A stretch of 64,000 nt of DNA from Rhizobium sp. Leaf371 (GTDB lineage: Bacteria > Pseudomonadota > Alphaproteobacteria > Rhizobiales > Rhizobiaceae). Below the pieces are notes generated by a model that worked only from the letters and a program-made list of their open reading frames with translations, did no database searches and was not told the DNA's origin. The DNA lies in NCBI RefSeq assembly GCF_001424045.1, contig NZ_LMQB01000003.1:147871-211870 (forward strand). Direction: 5' to 3'. The translations under genes and the position numbers were made by a program. Shown here in pieces: positions 42,839-51,722 of the stretch (the stretch's first letter is position 1; each line of letters starts with the position of its first letter).

Positions 42839-44503
42839 ATGCTCGAACTCCGCGACGTCGATACGCTTCGGATGCCCATGACGGACGGTGTCCATCTGGT
42901 CGCCGACGTCTATCGGCCTGTCGGCCCGGAGCGCTATCCCGTTCTGGTGATGCGCCTGCCCTATGGGCGAAAGGTCGCCTCGACGGTCGTTCTCGCCCAT
43001 CCCGCCTGGTATGCGGCGCACGGCTATGTCGTTCTGGTGCAGGATGTTCGCGGTCGCGGAGACTCCGAAGGGGTTTTCAGGATTCTCGAAGACGATGTCG
43101 CGGATGGTGCGCGGACGCTGTCGCTCGCGGCGGATCTTGCCGGCGGCAATGGCATGGTGGCAAGCTATGGTTTCAGCTACCACGGAATGAACCAGTATCT
43201 GGCCCTTGCCGGCGCTCGAAAATCCGGCGGCAAGGCCCCCGACGCGATGGCGATCGCCATGGCAGCCTTCGATGTGCGCAATCACTGGGCCTTCGAGGGC
43301 GATGGGTTCCGGATGCAGTCCAATCAGATGTGGGCCTGCCAGATGGCCATCGAAAATGCCCGGCTGGCCGACGACCTCGACGCCGCCCATCTGTTGCAGG
43401 CCGCTTTGCCATCCCTGCATTCCGGCGCAATCTCGGCACGGCCGGATGCTCTGGCGACGACATCGCAACACACACATTACCAGGACTGGCTGGCCGACGA
43501 TCCCACCTATTGGCAGGCACGATCGCCACATGCGCTGTTGGAGGGTGTGACGCTCGACGTTCCCATTCTGCATGTCGGCGGATGGAACGACATCATGCTC
43601 GAGGGCACCTTGGCCGCCTTCCACGCCTTTTCTTCGAGCCGCAGTCTTCAGCGGCTCTCCATCGGTCCCTGGTCGCACATTCCCTGGGGCCGACGGGTCG
43701 GGGCGCTGGATGCGGGACCCGGCGCGGCAGACGGTATCGACCGTGAGATCGTCGCATTTTTCGACGAGGCCCTGAAAGGTCGCGAAAATCCGTCCCCGAA
43801 GATCCGGCTCTTCGATGTGGTGAAACAGACTTGGGCCGGCTTCGAAAGCCTGCCGCGATCGGAAATGCGGGTGCTTCATCTCGCGTCCGGCGGCCGTGCG
43901 GCCACGACGAGTATCGATGGAACGCTTGCGGAGACACCAGGGGTCACGCGTGCCGATCGTCTCGTCCACGATCCATGGCGACCGGCCCCGAGCGTGGGCT
44001 TGCATCTCGGCACCCCTCCGGATTTCACCGACCGGGCGGCGATCGACGACAGGGCCGATGTGCTTGTCTACACCTCCGGTCCGCTCGACCTGCCGCTCGT
44101 TTTGTTCGGCGCCGCGAACGTCGATCTCTTCGTGACCGCGGACAGACCGAGTTTCGACCTGGATTGTACCTTGAGCATGCTCACCCCCGACGGGGCGGCC
44201 ATCAGCATGACGTCGGGACATAAAACCGTAAAGCCGAACACGGCAGCATCGCCGATGTCCGTCACGCTGCGACCGATGCAGATGACGGTGCCGGCGGGGC
44301 ATTGCCTGCGTCTGTCGATACAGGCAGCGTCGTTTCCCGCCTTTCCCGTCAATCCGGGCACCGGCGCGCGGCCCCAGGACGCGACCGTCACCGACCGGCT
44401 GGTCACGACCCTCCTGGTCCGGTCAGGCGATGGCTACCCCTCCGCCCTGCGACTGCCCGTGATGCCGCCACCTGACCGTGAGGAGAATGAATGTGAGCCT
44501 TGA
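42839..44503 (+). CDS. CocE/NonD-family serine hydrolase
   Basis: This cytosolic alpha/beta hydrolase of the cocaine esterase/X-Pro dipeptidyl-peptidase family has 554 residues. The nucleophile elbow is SYGFSYHGMNQYLAL, the acid lies in HVGGWNDIMLEGT and the histidine in IGPWSHIPWG. A C-terminal jelly-roll domain (about 330-550) ends near GDGYPSALRLPV. Family members hydrolyse bulky esters, acyl conjugates or amides. It lies 2 bases after the creatininase-family gene. The N-terminus has no signal peptide, so it acts after import. Confidence 0.9.
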   Translation: MLELRDVDTLRMPMTDGVHLVADVYRPVGPERYPVLVMRLPYGRKVASTVVLAHPAWYAAHGYVVLVQDVRGRGDSEGVFRILEDDVADGARTLSLAADLAGGNGMVASYGFSYHGMNQYLALAGARKSGGKAPDAMAIAMAAFDVRNHWAFEGDGFRMQSNQMWACQMAIENARLADDLDAAHLLQAALPSLHSGAISARPDALATTSQHTHYQDWLADDPTYWQARSPHALLEGVTLDVPILHVGGWNDIMLEGTLAAFHAFSSSRSLQRLSIGPWSHIPWGRRVGALDAGPGAADGIDREIVAFFDEALKGRENPSPKIRLFDVVKQTWAGFESLPRSEMRVLHLASGGRAATTSIDGTLAETPGVTRADRLVHDPWRPAPSVGLHLGTPPDFTDRAAIDDRADVLVYTSGPLDLPLVLFGAANVDLFVTADRPSFDLDCTLSMLTPDGAAISMTSGHKTVKPNTAASPMSVTLRPMQMTVPAGHCLRLSIQAASFPAFPVNPGTGARPQDATVTDRLVTTLLVRSGDGYPSALRLPVMPPPDREENECEP

Positions 44504-44975
44504 TCACCAAAGTCTTCTTCGACTGACCTTTGACATTGCACGGCGGTCGAAAGCGCATGGCAACATGCCCTTCGGCGCGCTGCTGGCCGGTCCCGGCGGC
44601 GATATTCTCCTGGAGCAGGAAAACGAATACTTTCCCGACCATGATGCGACAGGCCATGCCGAGCGCCTGCTGGCAACGCAGGCTTCGAAGCTTTATCGCG
44701 CCCCCTTTCTGGCGGAGTGTACGCTTTACAGCTCGGCGGAACCCTGCGCCATGTGCGCCGGCGCCATTTACTGGGTGGGCATCGGCAGGGTCGTCTATGG
44801 CCTTTCCGAACACCGCCTGAAGGCCATGACTGGCGATCACCCCGACAATCCGACGATGGCCCTGCCGTGCCGCGCGGTGTTTTCGGCAGGCCAGAAAAGC
44901 ATCGAGGTCATCGGCCCCCTGATCGAGACGGAGGCCGAGGCCGTTCACCGGGATGCCTGGCAACCGACCGTTTGA
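44493..44975 (+). CDS. Zinc-dependent nucleobase/nucleoside deaminase
   Basis: This protein of about 160 residues belongs to the cytidine deaminase-like fold. The zinc ligands are in GHAERLLATQ (H, with proton-shuttle E) and AEPCAMCAGAIYW (two cysteines), as in guanine deaminase GuaD and tRNA adenosine deaminase TadA. The GTG at 44493 is favoured because AGGAG ends 7 bases before it; an in-frame ATG at 44487 would sit almost on that site. It overlaps the CocE-type gene by 11 bases. In a catabolic operon, a free-base or heterocycle deaminase is more likely than tRNA editing. Confidence 0.87.
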   Translation: MSLDHQSLLRLTFDIARRSKAHGNMPFGALLAGPGGDILLEQENEYFPDHDATGHAERLLATQASKLYRAPFLAECTLYSSAEPCAMCAGAIYWVGIGRVVYGLSEHRLKAMTGDHPDNPTMALPCRAVFSAGQKSIEVIGPLIETEAEAVHRDAWQPTV

Positions 44976-45047
44976 CAGCACGTGGCCACGCCTTCTTCGA
45001 CAGAGGGTGAAACATGCGCCGCCGGTTTCAGGGAGAAAGGGAGAGTC

Positions 45048-46097
45048 ATGGTTCCAATGCAACGCACATCGCAAGAGCTGGAAACGCTGCTGGCAGGCAT
45101 GCCGAAATGGGGCTCCGAATTTTCGCACACATTCGCCAATCATGCGCCCATGGTCCTTGTCGCGTTGGACCGGATCGGCGGTAAGCCGGATCAGCTCCGC
45201 CGATTCTTCCGTCACTACAGAGACGCCAAACATCTTCTGCCCTTTGCCCAGCCGGTGAACCGCCTGGATGGCGAAAGCTGGAAAACCGCCATCGGATTGC
45301 GCGAGCGCGAACCCGATCTGCGCGTTTTTTTTGCCGGTGAGGTGGCGAGGCTCGGGATACACGAGGCTTTGAAACTTTATCTTCCCGATCTTGCGGACGG
45401 CATTGCCGCCAGTGCCTTTCACGCTCTCATGAGAACCGCTTACGCGGTGCTCCGCGCCGACGAGACCGATGTCACCATTGCCCTCGCCTATTGGGCCGCC
45501 ACCTATCTTCCCCTTCCGGCGTCGCGGAGCGCCCCACCCATCACGCGCGACCCGGCCGAAATCCTGGCCATGACCGCTGCGATCGAACCCTTGCATGGCC
45601 TGAAACTCCACGACCTTCTCTGGCAGAACATGCGCGACGCCGGCAACGTGCCGGAATTTGCGCCCGTCGTCGATTGGCTCGACATCGGGCCGGAGACACT
45701 GGAGAGAATGGCGGCGACGGCGCTCGCCTTGTTCGCGGCAACCCAGCATTTCGCCGCCTTGCACATCATTACCGGGCTGCACTGGATCCGCCTCCTGAAG
45801 CCGCATTGCCATGATGCGACGCTCCATCGGATGTTGCGGGTGTTCTGGCAGGGGATCGCCGCGCTGATGGGCGAGCTCGGCTTTCCCGAAATGCCGGACG
45901 CAGCCGCGGTCGATCGCTGGCGTCAGATCCAAGGGCCGGATTGGCCGGAGATGCATGCGATCGCGGCGCAAAGCTACGACGAGCACGATATCAGCCTTGC
46001 CTTCTCCGCCAGCGAGGAGATGAAAATCTACGGCGATCCCCTGTATCGCGTCGTGGTCGCGCGCCGCCTCGGACTGATCGGAGACTATACGAGATGA
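45048..46097 (+). CDS. Questin-oxidase-like family protein
   Basis: This 349-residue protein opens FSHTFANHAPMVLVALDRIG, a hallmark of the questin oxidase-like family. It includes a histidine-rich helical core (AATQHFAALHIITGLHWIRL). The named fungal enzyme performs a Baeyer-Villiger-like ring opening of an anthraquinone; bacterial members have no established role. The start has AAGGGAG upstream. It overlaps the amidohydrolase gene by ATGA. In this operon it may cleave a ring of the substrate after the flavoprotein step. Confidence 0.75.
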   Translation: MVPMQRTSQELETLLAGMPKWGSEFSHTFANHAPMVLVALDRIGGKPDQLRRFFRHYRDAKHLLPFAQPVNRLDGESWKTAIGLREREPDLRVFFAGEVARLGIHEALKLYLPDLADGIAASAFHALMRTAYAVLRADETDVTIALAYWAATYLPLPASRSAPPITRDPAEILAMTAAIEPLHGLKLHDLLWQNMRDAGNVPEFAPVVDWLDIGPETLERMAATALALFAATQHFAALHIITGLHWIRLLKPHCHDATLHRMLRVFWQGIAALMGELGFPEMPDAAAVDRWRQIQGPDWPEMHAIAAQSYDEHDISLAFSASEEMKIYGDPLYRVVVARRLGLIGDYTR

Positions 46098-47665
46098 GCG
46101 CGGACGCACCGATCACAGGGGACGGCATCATTGAGGCGGGGACCGTGCTGTGCGGACTTTCGGCGGATGGCACCATGTCCATGCGCCACGATGTCGGCAT
46201 CCGCGTCGCTGGTGGCATGATCGCACAGATCGGGCCGCTCGCCGCCGTCGGCTATGGCAATGACCATCTCGCCCGCTTCGGGTCTCCCGACATGATCGCC
46301 ATGCCGGGGCTGGTCAACAGCCATCATCATTTCGGGGTCACGCCCCTGATGCAGGGCGTGCCCTTCGCGCCTCTGGAATTATGGCTGCCGCAATTCCGGG
46401 CAATGCGGCAGATCGATGTCCGGCTGGACACGCTCTATTCCGCGATCGAAATGCTGGAAAGCGGAACCACCATGGTACAGCATCTCAACAGCGGACTTTC
46501 CGGCGCACCGGAGACCTGGATGGCGACGGCAGACGCCACGCTGGAGGCCTACAGCGAGATCGGCATGCGGGCCGGCTTTTCCTTCATGATTCGCGACCGC
46601 AATATTTTGACCTATGAGGCGGATGCCAAGGTTCTGGCCGCTCTTCCGGACACTCTGCGCAATTGGATCTCGCCGAGGCTCGACGCATCGAACATCCCTG
46701 TTGCGGACCTGATGACGTTTTACCGCGCGCTCAGGAGAAAATGGATCGAGGTGCGGCCGGATCACGTGCGCGTCAATCTCGCCCCCGCCAATCTGCACTG
46801 GTGCACGGACGACTGCCTTCAGGCGATTTTCGAGACAGCGCGGGAGACCGACGCGCAGGTCCATATGCATCTTCTGGAGACCGAGCGGCAATCGCATTTC
46901 GCCTGGAACGAATATGGCCATACCGCTGTCCAACATTTGAAGGCGCTCGAATGCCTTGGTCCGAACGTCACGCTCGGGCACGGGAACTGGATGAGCCGCG
47001 CGGATCTCGACATCCTCGCCGATTGCGGCTGTACCCTGTGCCACAATGCCTCGTCCGGCCTGCGTCTCGGCAGCGGCATCGCCCCCGTCAACGAGATGCG
47101 CCGTCGCGGCATTCCGGTGGCCCTCGGCATCGACCAGTCGAACATCGCAGACGATCGCGACATGACGCTCGAAATGAAGCTGGTGTGGGCACTCCACCGT
47201 GAAACGGGTCTGTGGAACGACCGCCCCGACGCCGGTGCCGTCCTGCAGATGGCGACGGAACATGGTGCGAGATCGATCGGCTTCGGCGGCTTTACGGGTC
47301 GGCTGGAACCCGGTCACCAAGCGGATATCGTGCTGATGGACCGCCGCAGGATCGGGCGACCGCATGTCAACCGCCGGACACCGGTGGCCGAGAGCGTTCT
47401 GCACCGCGGCGGACGCCATGCCATCACGCAGGTGTTTGTCGGCGGCCGCCTCGTCGTAGATGACGGAAAAGTGGTCACGATCGACAGAGAAGCGGTTCTC
47501 GCGGACATCGGTGAGCGACTTGAACGGCCGGAAACGCAGGGTGAAAAAGATGCCTGGGACGCGATCAATGCACTCCTGCCCCACCTCGCACGCCATCACC
47601 GAGATGTCACGCAAGCATGCGGATATCGCGCTTACCGTTACAATGCGATGGCAGACAGGGAATAG
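46094..47665 (+). CDS. Amidohydrolase (TrzN/AtzA/SsnA-type deaminase or chlorohydrolase)
   Basis: This metal-dependent TIM-barrel amidohydrolase of 523 residues has VNSHHHFGVTPL with the first metal ligands and HMHLLETERQ. It also shows GHGNWMSRADLDIL, NASSGLRLGSGIAPV and LGIDQSNIADDRDM, which match the subtype III group of TrzA/TrzN, AtzA-C and 8-oxoguanine deaminase. These enzymes remove amino or halide groups from nitrogen heterocycles. It is the last gene of the operon, so the pathway contains two different deaminase-type activities plus a creatininase-type amidase. Confidence 0.87.
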   Translation: MSADAPITGDGIIEAGTVLCGLSADGTMSMRHDVGIRVAGGMIAQIGPLAAVGYGNDHLARFGSPDMIAMPGLVNSHHHFGVTPLMQGVPFAPLELWLPQFRAMRQIDVRLDTLYSAIEMLESGTTMVQHLNSGLSGAPETWMATADATLEAYSEIGMRAGFSFMIRDRNILTYEADAKVLAALPDTLRNWISPRLDASNIPVADLMTFYRALRRKWIEVRPDHVRVNLAPANLHWCTDDCLQAIFETARETDAQVHMHLLETERQSHFAWNEYGHTAVQHLKALECLGPNVTLGHGNWMSRADLDILADCGCTLCHNASSGLRLGSGIAPVNEMRRRGIPVALGIDQSNIADDRDMTLEMKLVWALHRETGLWNDRPDAGAVLQMATEHGARSIGFGGFTGRLEPGHQADIVLMDRRRIGRPHVNRRTPVAESVLHRGGRHAITQVFVGGRLVVDDGKVVTIDREAVLADIGERLERPETQGEKDAWDAINALLPHLARHHRDVTQACGYRAYRYNAMADRE

Positions 47666-47700
47666 TCGTCCCCTCGCGTCGCCGTCGCGCTGCGTGAAAG

Positions 47701-47731
47701 CCCCCGGCGGAGCCGTCAGGATCGCCGGGGG
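47701..47731. terminator. Bidirectional hairpin between convergent genes
   Basis: CCCCCGGCG and CGCCGGGGG form a perfect 9-bp stem with a 13-base loop, 7 bases after the quinone oxidoreductase stop and 36 after the amidohydrolase stop. Flanking T stretches are short (CTTTCA on the minus side, TT on the plus side). It probably serves both operons. Confidence 0.65.
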
Positions 47732-47737
47732 TTGGCG

Positions 47738-48727
47738 TCAGGCTTCGATCCAGGGCTGCAGCACGACCTTGCCGGTGGTGAGGCCATTTTCCAGCAGACG
47801 ATGGGCTTCGGCTGCTTGTGACAGCGGCATCACCTTGCCGATGTTGATGGACAGCTTGCCGGTCGTCAGGAAGCCGATCAGTTCGTTCATCGTCTCGGCC
47901 ATGAGCTCCGGCCAGGCGGCATAGGCCGCGATGTAGATGCCGATGACGCTGTGATTGTAGGCCGTCAGCCGCCACGGGTCGATCTGGGCAGATTTGCCGC
48001 TGGATTGCCCGAGATAGACCATGCGGCCGAAGGGCGCCAGGGCGTCGAGAGCCCTGTTGACGTTGTCGCCGCCGGCGGTTTCCATGATCAGGTCGACGCC
48101 GGGTCCATCGGTCAGTTCCTTCACGCGCTCGGCCCAGTCGGGCTGGCGATAGTCGACGGTGGCGTCGGCTCCGAGCTTTTCGGCGATGGCCCGTTTTTCC
48201 GGCGTGCTCGCGGCGGCGATCACCTTGCCGGCACCGTAGAGCTTGGCGAGCTGCACCAGGAACGAGCCGAGCCCGCCGGCAGCACCCTCGATCAGCACGG
48301 TTTCGCCTTCGACGAGACGACCGGATTTGCGCAGCGCGATTGCCGCCGTCATGCCATGCGCCACCAGAGCGGCCGCGTTCACGGCGTCGAAGCCCTCCGG
48401 CAGAGGGATGACGATCTGCGCGGGAACGGCGATATATTGGGCATATCCGCCGGCGCCCGGGGTCGCGAGCACGAGCGTGCCGACCGCTGGCCCCGCAACG
48501 CCCTCGCCCAGCGCTGCAACCGTGCCGGCAACCTCGATACCGAGCGTAAAGGGCACCGGCGAGGCTTCCGGATAGTCGTCTCCGCGCCGCCGCATCGTAT
48601 CGGCATAGTTCAATCCGACGGCGTCGACGCGAATGAGAATTTCGCCGGGGCCGGCTGTCGGATCGGGAACATCCTCATAGACCAGAACCTCCGGACCTCC
48701 CGTTTGGTGGAAACGCACTGCTTTCAT
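47738..48727 (-). CDS. NADPH:quinone oxidoreductase, medium-chain dehydrogenase family
   Basis: This cytosolic enzyme of 329 residues is of the QOR branch, without zinc ligands. MKAVRFHQTGGPEVLVYEDV opens the protein, the NADPH-binding motif is GAAGGLGSFLVQLAKLYGAG, and VDYRQPDWAERVKELTDGPG follows. It reduces quinones or enones with NADPH, protecting against electrophiles. GGAGAAG lies upstream of the ATG. It is divergent from an HxlR-type regulator, a common pair in proteobacteria, with palindromes in between. Confidence 0.9.
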   Translation of the reverse strand: MKAVRFHQTGGPEVLVYEDVPDPTAGPGEILIRVDAVGLNYADTMRRRGDDYPEASPVPFTLGIEVAGTVAALGEGVAGPAVGTLVLATPGAGGYAQYIAVPAQIVIPLPEGFDAVNAAALVAHGMTAAIALRKSGRLVEGETVLIEGAAGGLGSFLVQLAKLYGAGKVIAAASTPEKRAIAEKLGADATVDYRQPDWAERVKELTDGPGVDLIMETAGGDNVNRALDALAPFGRMVYLGQSSGKSAQIDPWRLTAYNHSVIGIYIAAYAAWPELMAETMNELIGFLTTGKLSINIGKVMPLSQAAEAHRLLENGLTTGKVVLQPWIEA

Positions 48728-48753
48728 GTCACTTCTCCATTTGCATCACGCGA

Positions 48754-48790
48754 TGCATAGGTATATGCAGGAAACCTAGTGTCAATTAGG
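48754..48790. promoter_or_regulatory. Operator candidates between QOR and HxlR-type genes
   Basis: In the 99-base divergent region lie TGCATAGGTATATGCA (48754-48769, 6-bp arms) and CCTAGTGTCAATTAGG (48775-48790, 4-bp arms). The segment is AT-rich. HxlR-type regulators bind such inverted repeats, so these probably control both genes. Confidence 0.5.
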
Positions 48791-48826
48791 CACTTATTGT
48801 CGCTCAGGTATCCCGGAGGAAACCGC

Positions 48827-49240
48827 ATGGCGGATAAGACCTGCACCCTTGGAGAGTCGGCCGAGCTTGTCCGGCTCATTCTCGATCAGATCGCCGATAA
48901 ATGGTCGATCCTCATCATGGCATCGCTTTGCCGCGGACCGATGCGCTTCAATTCCCTGAAACGGGAACTGGAAGGCGTCACGCAGAAGTCTTTGACGCAG
49001 GCTCTTCGGCGTCTGGAACGCTCCGGCATCGTCGCCAGACGCGTCATTCCCGTGTCCCCTGTCGCCGTCGAGTACAGCGTCACCCCTCTGGGTGAAACGC
49101 TCATCGAACCGTTTCAGGCGCTGTTCCAATGGGCGAGCGTCCACAAGGACAGGGTCGAGGCGGCGCAGAAGGCGTTCGATGGGGAAACCGACGGGCAACA
49201 GGCGGCGAAGACCACGATCAAGCTGCGGCTCGCCAGCTAG
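48827..49240 (+). CDS. HxlR-family transcriptional regulator
   Basis: This protein of 137 residues has a single HxlR winged helix: ILDQIADKWSILIMASLCRG, MRFNSLKRELEGVTQKSLTQ, then LRRLERSGIV. The N-terminal cysteine in KTCTLGESAELV is the type of residue that in YodB/QorR-like members senses quinones or diamide. The ATG at 48827 has GGAGGAAA upstream. It probably represses the divergent quinone oxidoreductase gene until electrophiles modify it. Confidence 0.9.
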   Translation: MADKTCTLGESAELVRLILDQIADKWSILIMASLCRGPMRFNSLKRELEGVTQKSLTQALRRLERSGIVARRVIPVSPVAVEYSVTPLGETLIEPFQALFQWASVHKDRVEAAQKAFDGETDGQQAAKTTIKLRLAS

Positions 49241-49302
49241 CGCACGCGCGCAAGCCGCTTGATCTCTCGTCCGCGATCGTGAACGGGGACCGCGAGAGGC
49301 GT

Positions 49303-50700
49303 TCAGCCCCTCGCCACCCGCGCCTCTCTCTCCGCCGCCAACACACGATACGCCGCGCCGGGGTGCGGGGCGGCGAGCCTTGGGCCGGCGTCGAAGAGTT
49401 TCTCGCGCAGGGTGCCCGGTCGATACGCCGTCTTGTAGACGCCGCGTTTCTGCAGCTCGGGCACGAGAAGATCGACCGCGTCCTCGAAGGTTTCCGGGGT
49501 CACGGCGTAAGCGAGGTTGAAGCCGTCGACGTCGGTGTCTTCGACCCATTCCTGCAGGAGATCGGCCACCGTCTGGGGAGATCCGACGAAGACCGGTCCG
49601 AAGCCACCGATGCCCACCCAGTCGGCCATTTCGCGGACGGTCCAGACCTTGTCCGGGTCGATGGTCGTAAAGGTTTCCACGGCCGATTGGACGGCATTGG
49701 TATAGCGATGGCGCAGGGGTTCGTCGGGCGCGAACTGTCCGAAATCGATCCCGGTCCAGCCGGAGATGAGCGTCAACGCCCCCTCGTAGGACACGTGCTT
49801 CCTATACTCGTCGAACTTCCGCTTGGCCTCGGCATCGGTTTCCCCGAGGATCACCGTCTGCAGGTTAAAGGCGAGAATATCGCGCGGGTTGCGCCCTGCC
49901 CGTTCGGCCGCCTCGCGCACATTGGCGACATAGCGTTTCAGCACGGGCTTCGAGGGCGCGGCGACGAAGATGCACTCGGCATGCGCGCCGGCGAAATCCT
50001 TGCCGCGGCTGGAGGCGCCCGCTTGGTAGAGAACCGGCGTGCGCTGCGGCGACGGCTCGCTGAGGTGGATGCCGGGCACGGTGAAATGCTTGCCCCGATG
50101 GTGGATCGGATGAACCTTTTCGGGATGGGTGAAAATGCCGGACTGACTGTCGCGCACCACCGCATCCTCCTCCCAGCTCCCCTCCCAGAGCTTGTAGCAG
50201 ACCTCCAGATACTCCTCGGCAAGGTCGTAGCGATCGTCGTGGTTCGACTGCTGCGCCTGACCGACGTTCAACGCGCCGCTGTTGAGATAGGAGGTGACGA
50301 TGTTCCAGCCGACGCGGCCCTTGGTCAGGTGGTCGAGCGTCGAGATGCGCCGCGCGAACGTGTAGGGATGCTCGAAGGAGAGCGAGGCCGTCAGCCCGAA
50401 GCCGAGATGCTCCGTCACATAGGCCATGGTCGGGATCAGCTGCAGCGGATCGTTGACCGGCACCTGCGCCGAATGGCGCAGCGCCGCGTCCGTATTGCCG
50501 TTGAGAACGTCGTAGACGCCGAGCACGTCGGCGATGAACAGGCCATCGAATTTGCCGCGCTCGAGCGTCTTTGCAAGCTGCACCCAGTAGTCGAGATCCT
50601 TGTAGCGGGAGGATTGGTCGCGCGGATGCGTCCAGAGCCCGGGCGATTGATGGCCGACGCAGTTCATGTCGAAAGCGTTCAGTCGGATTTCACGGGTCAT
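49303..50700 (-). CDS. NtaA/SnaA/DszA-family FMNH2-dependent monooxygenase
   Basis: This enzyme of 465 residues belongs to the bacterial luciferase-like class C flavin monooxygenases. REIRLNAFDMNCVGHQSPGL at the start, the GRVGWNIVTSYLNSGALNVG segment, and QAGASSRGKDFAGAHAECIF are diagnostic of the DszA/NtaA subgroup. These two-component enzymes use FMNH2 from a partner reductase to cleave C-S or C-N bonds in sulfones, nitrilotriacetate and similar compounds. No reductase is seen nearby. The ATG at 50700 has AAAGGA 7 bases upstream. It follows a CUT2 importer in the same direction, 16 bases after the permease stop, so it is the probable consumer of the imported compound. Confidence 0.9.
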   Translation of the reverse strand: MTREIRLNAFDMNCVGHQSPGLWTHPRDQSSRYKDLDYWVQLAKTLERGKFDGLFIADVLGVYDVLNGNTDAALRHSAQVPVNDPLQLIPTMAYVTEHLGFGLTASLSFEHPYTFARRISTLDHLTKGRVGWNIVTSYLNSGALNVGQAQQSNHDDRYDLAEEYLEVCYKLWEGSWEEDAVVRDSQSGIFTHPEKVHPIHHRGKHFTVPGIHLSEPSPQRTPVLYQAGASSRGKDFAGAHAECIFVAAPSKPVLKRYVANVREAAERAGRNPRDILAFNLQTVILGETDAEAKRKFDEYRKHVSYEGALTLISGWTGIDFGQFAPDEPLRHRYTNAVQSAVETFTTIDPDKVWTVREMADWVGIGGFGPVFVGSPQTVADLLQEWVEDTDVDGFNLAYAVTPETFEDAVDLLVPELQKRGVYKTAYRPGTLREKLFDAGPRLAAPHPGAAYRVLAAEREARVARG

Positions 50701-50716
50701 CGACGGTTCCTTTGTG

Positions 50717-51721
50717 TCAGGCCTTGGCATGGCGGCGGCGGGCAAAGCTCAGCGCCAGCACCGCGAAGATCAGCGTGCCGGTGCCGACCTGCTGCCAGTA
50801 GAAATTGAGGCCCGTCAGCAACAGGCCGTTGGCGACGATGCCGAGCAGCAGGACGCCGAGCACCGTGCCGGGAATGTTCGGCCGGCCGAGCGGACTGAGC
50901 GTCGTGCCGATGAAGGTGGCGCCGATGGCGTTCAGCAGGAAGGCATTGCCGGACGAGGGAATGTAGACCGTCACCGTCGCCGTCAGGATCAGCCCTGCCA
51001 CGGCGGCGATCAGCCCGACGAGGATGAAGGTGACGGCGACATGCGCGCGGCTGGCGACGCCGGAATAGCGCACCACATCCGGCTGGATGCCGATCGCGAT
51101 CGCCACGCGGCCGAAGCGCGTGCGCGCAAAGACGAGCGTGGCGACCAGGATGAGCGCACCGGCGATGACGAGCGGGACGGGAATGCCGGCGAGCGTGCCG
51201 CGGCCGAGGAAACGGAAGGCTTCCGGCACGCCGGCCGGAGGCAGGTAGACCGGGTTCCCGCCATTGGTGAGGATCTGCTGCAGGCTGCGGCCGATGAAGA
51301 GCGTGCCAAGCGTCGCAAGGAACGGCGAGATGCCGATGAGCGAGATCAGCACGGCGTTGAAGGCGCCGACCAGCGCGCCGGAGGCAAGGCCCGCCAGCGC
51401 CGCCACGCCCACCGGCTGCCCGGCCAGAACCAGCGAAACGAAGGCGAAACTTGCAAAATCGATCGCCGTGCCGACCGAGAGGTCGATGCCGCCGACGGCC
51501 ACCGCGAAGGTCATGGCGATGGTGACGATGACGAGAAGGGTGACGTTGTTGACGAGGATGCTCTGCAGATTGGCCGCGGTCAGGAAGACTGGGCTCGCCA
51601 GCGAGAACAGCACGATGACGGCGGCGAGCGCCACGAGCAAAGGATAGCGCAGGATGCCGCCATAGGCCGCCTGCAGGATCGTGGACGACGGGCGCGCGGT
51701 GCCGGATGCCGGGACAGCCAT
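50717..51721 (-). CDS. CUT2-type ABC permease (second permease of the system)
   Basis: This permease of 334 residues has about nine hydrophobic helices with AVGGIDLSVGTAIDFASFAF and the GTTLSPLGRPNIPGTVLGVL end motif. The ATG at 51721 is one base beyond the stop of the upstream permease gene; longer open frame upstream is a shadow inside that gene. CUT2 systems commonly use a permease homodimer. Two different permease genes side by side suggest a heterodimer, as in AI-2 (LsrCD) and similar importers. Confidence 0.9.
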   Translation of the reverse strand: MAVPASGTARPSSTILQAAYGGILRYPLLVALAAVIVLFSLASPVFLTAANLQSILVNNVTLLVIVTIAMTFAVAVGGIDLSVGTAIDFASFAFVSLVLAGQPVGVAALAGLASGALVGAFNAVLISLIGISPFLATLGTLFIGRSLQQILTNGGNPVYLPPAGVPEAFRFLGRGTLAGIPVPLVIAGALILVATLVFARTRFGRVAIAIGIQPDVVRYSGVASRAHVAVTFILVGLIAAVAGLILTATVTVYIPSSGNAFLLNAIGATFIGTTLSPLGRPNIPGTVLGVLLLGIVANGLLLTGLNFYWQQVGTGTLIFAVLALSFARRRHAKA

Positions 51722-51722
51722 G

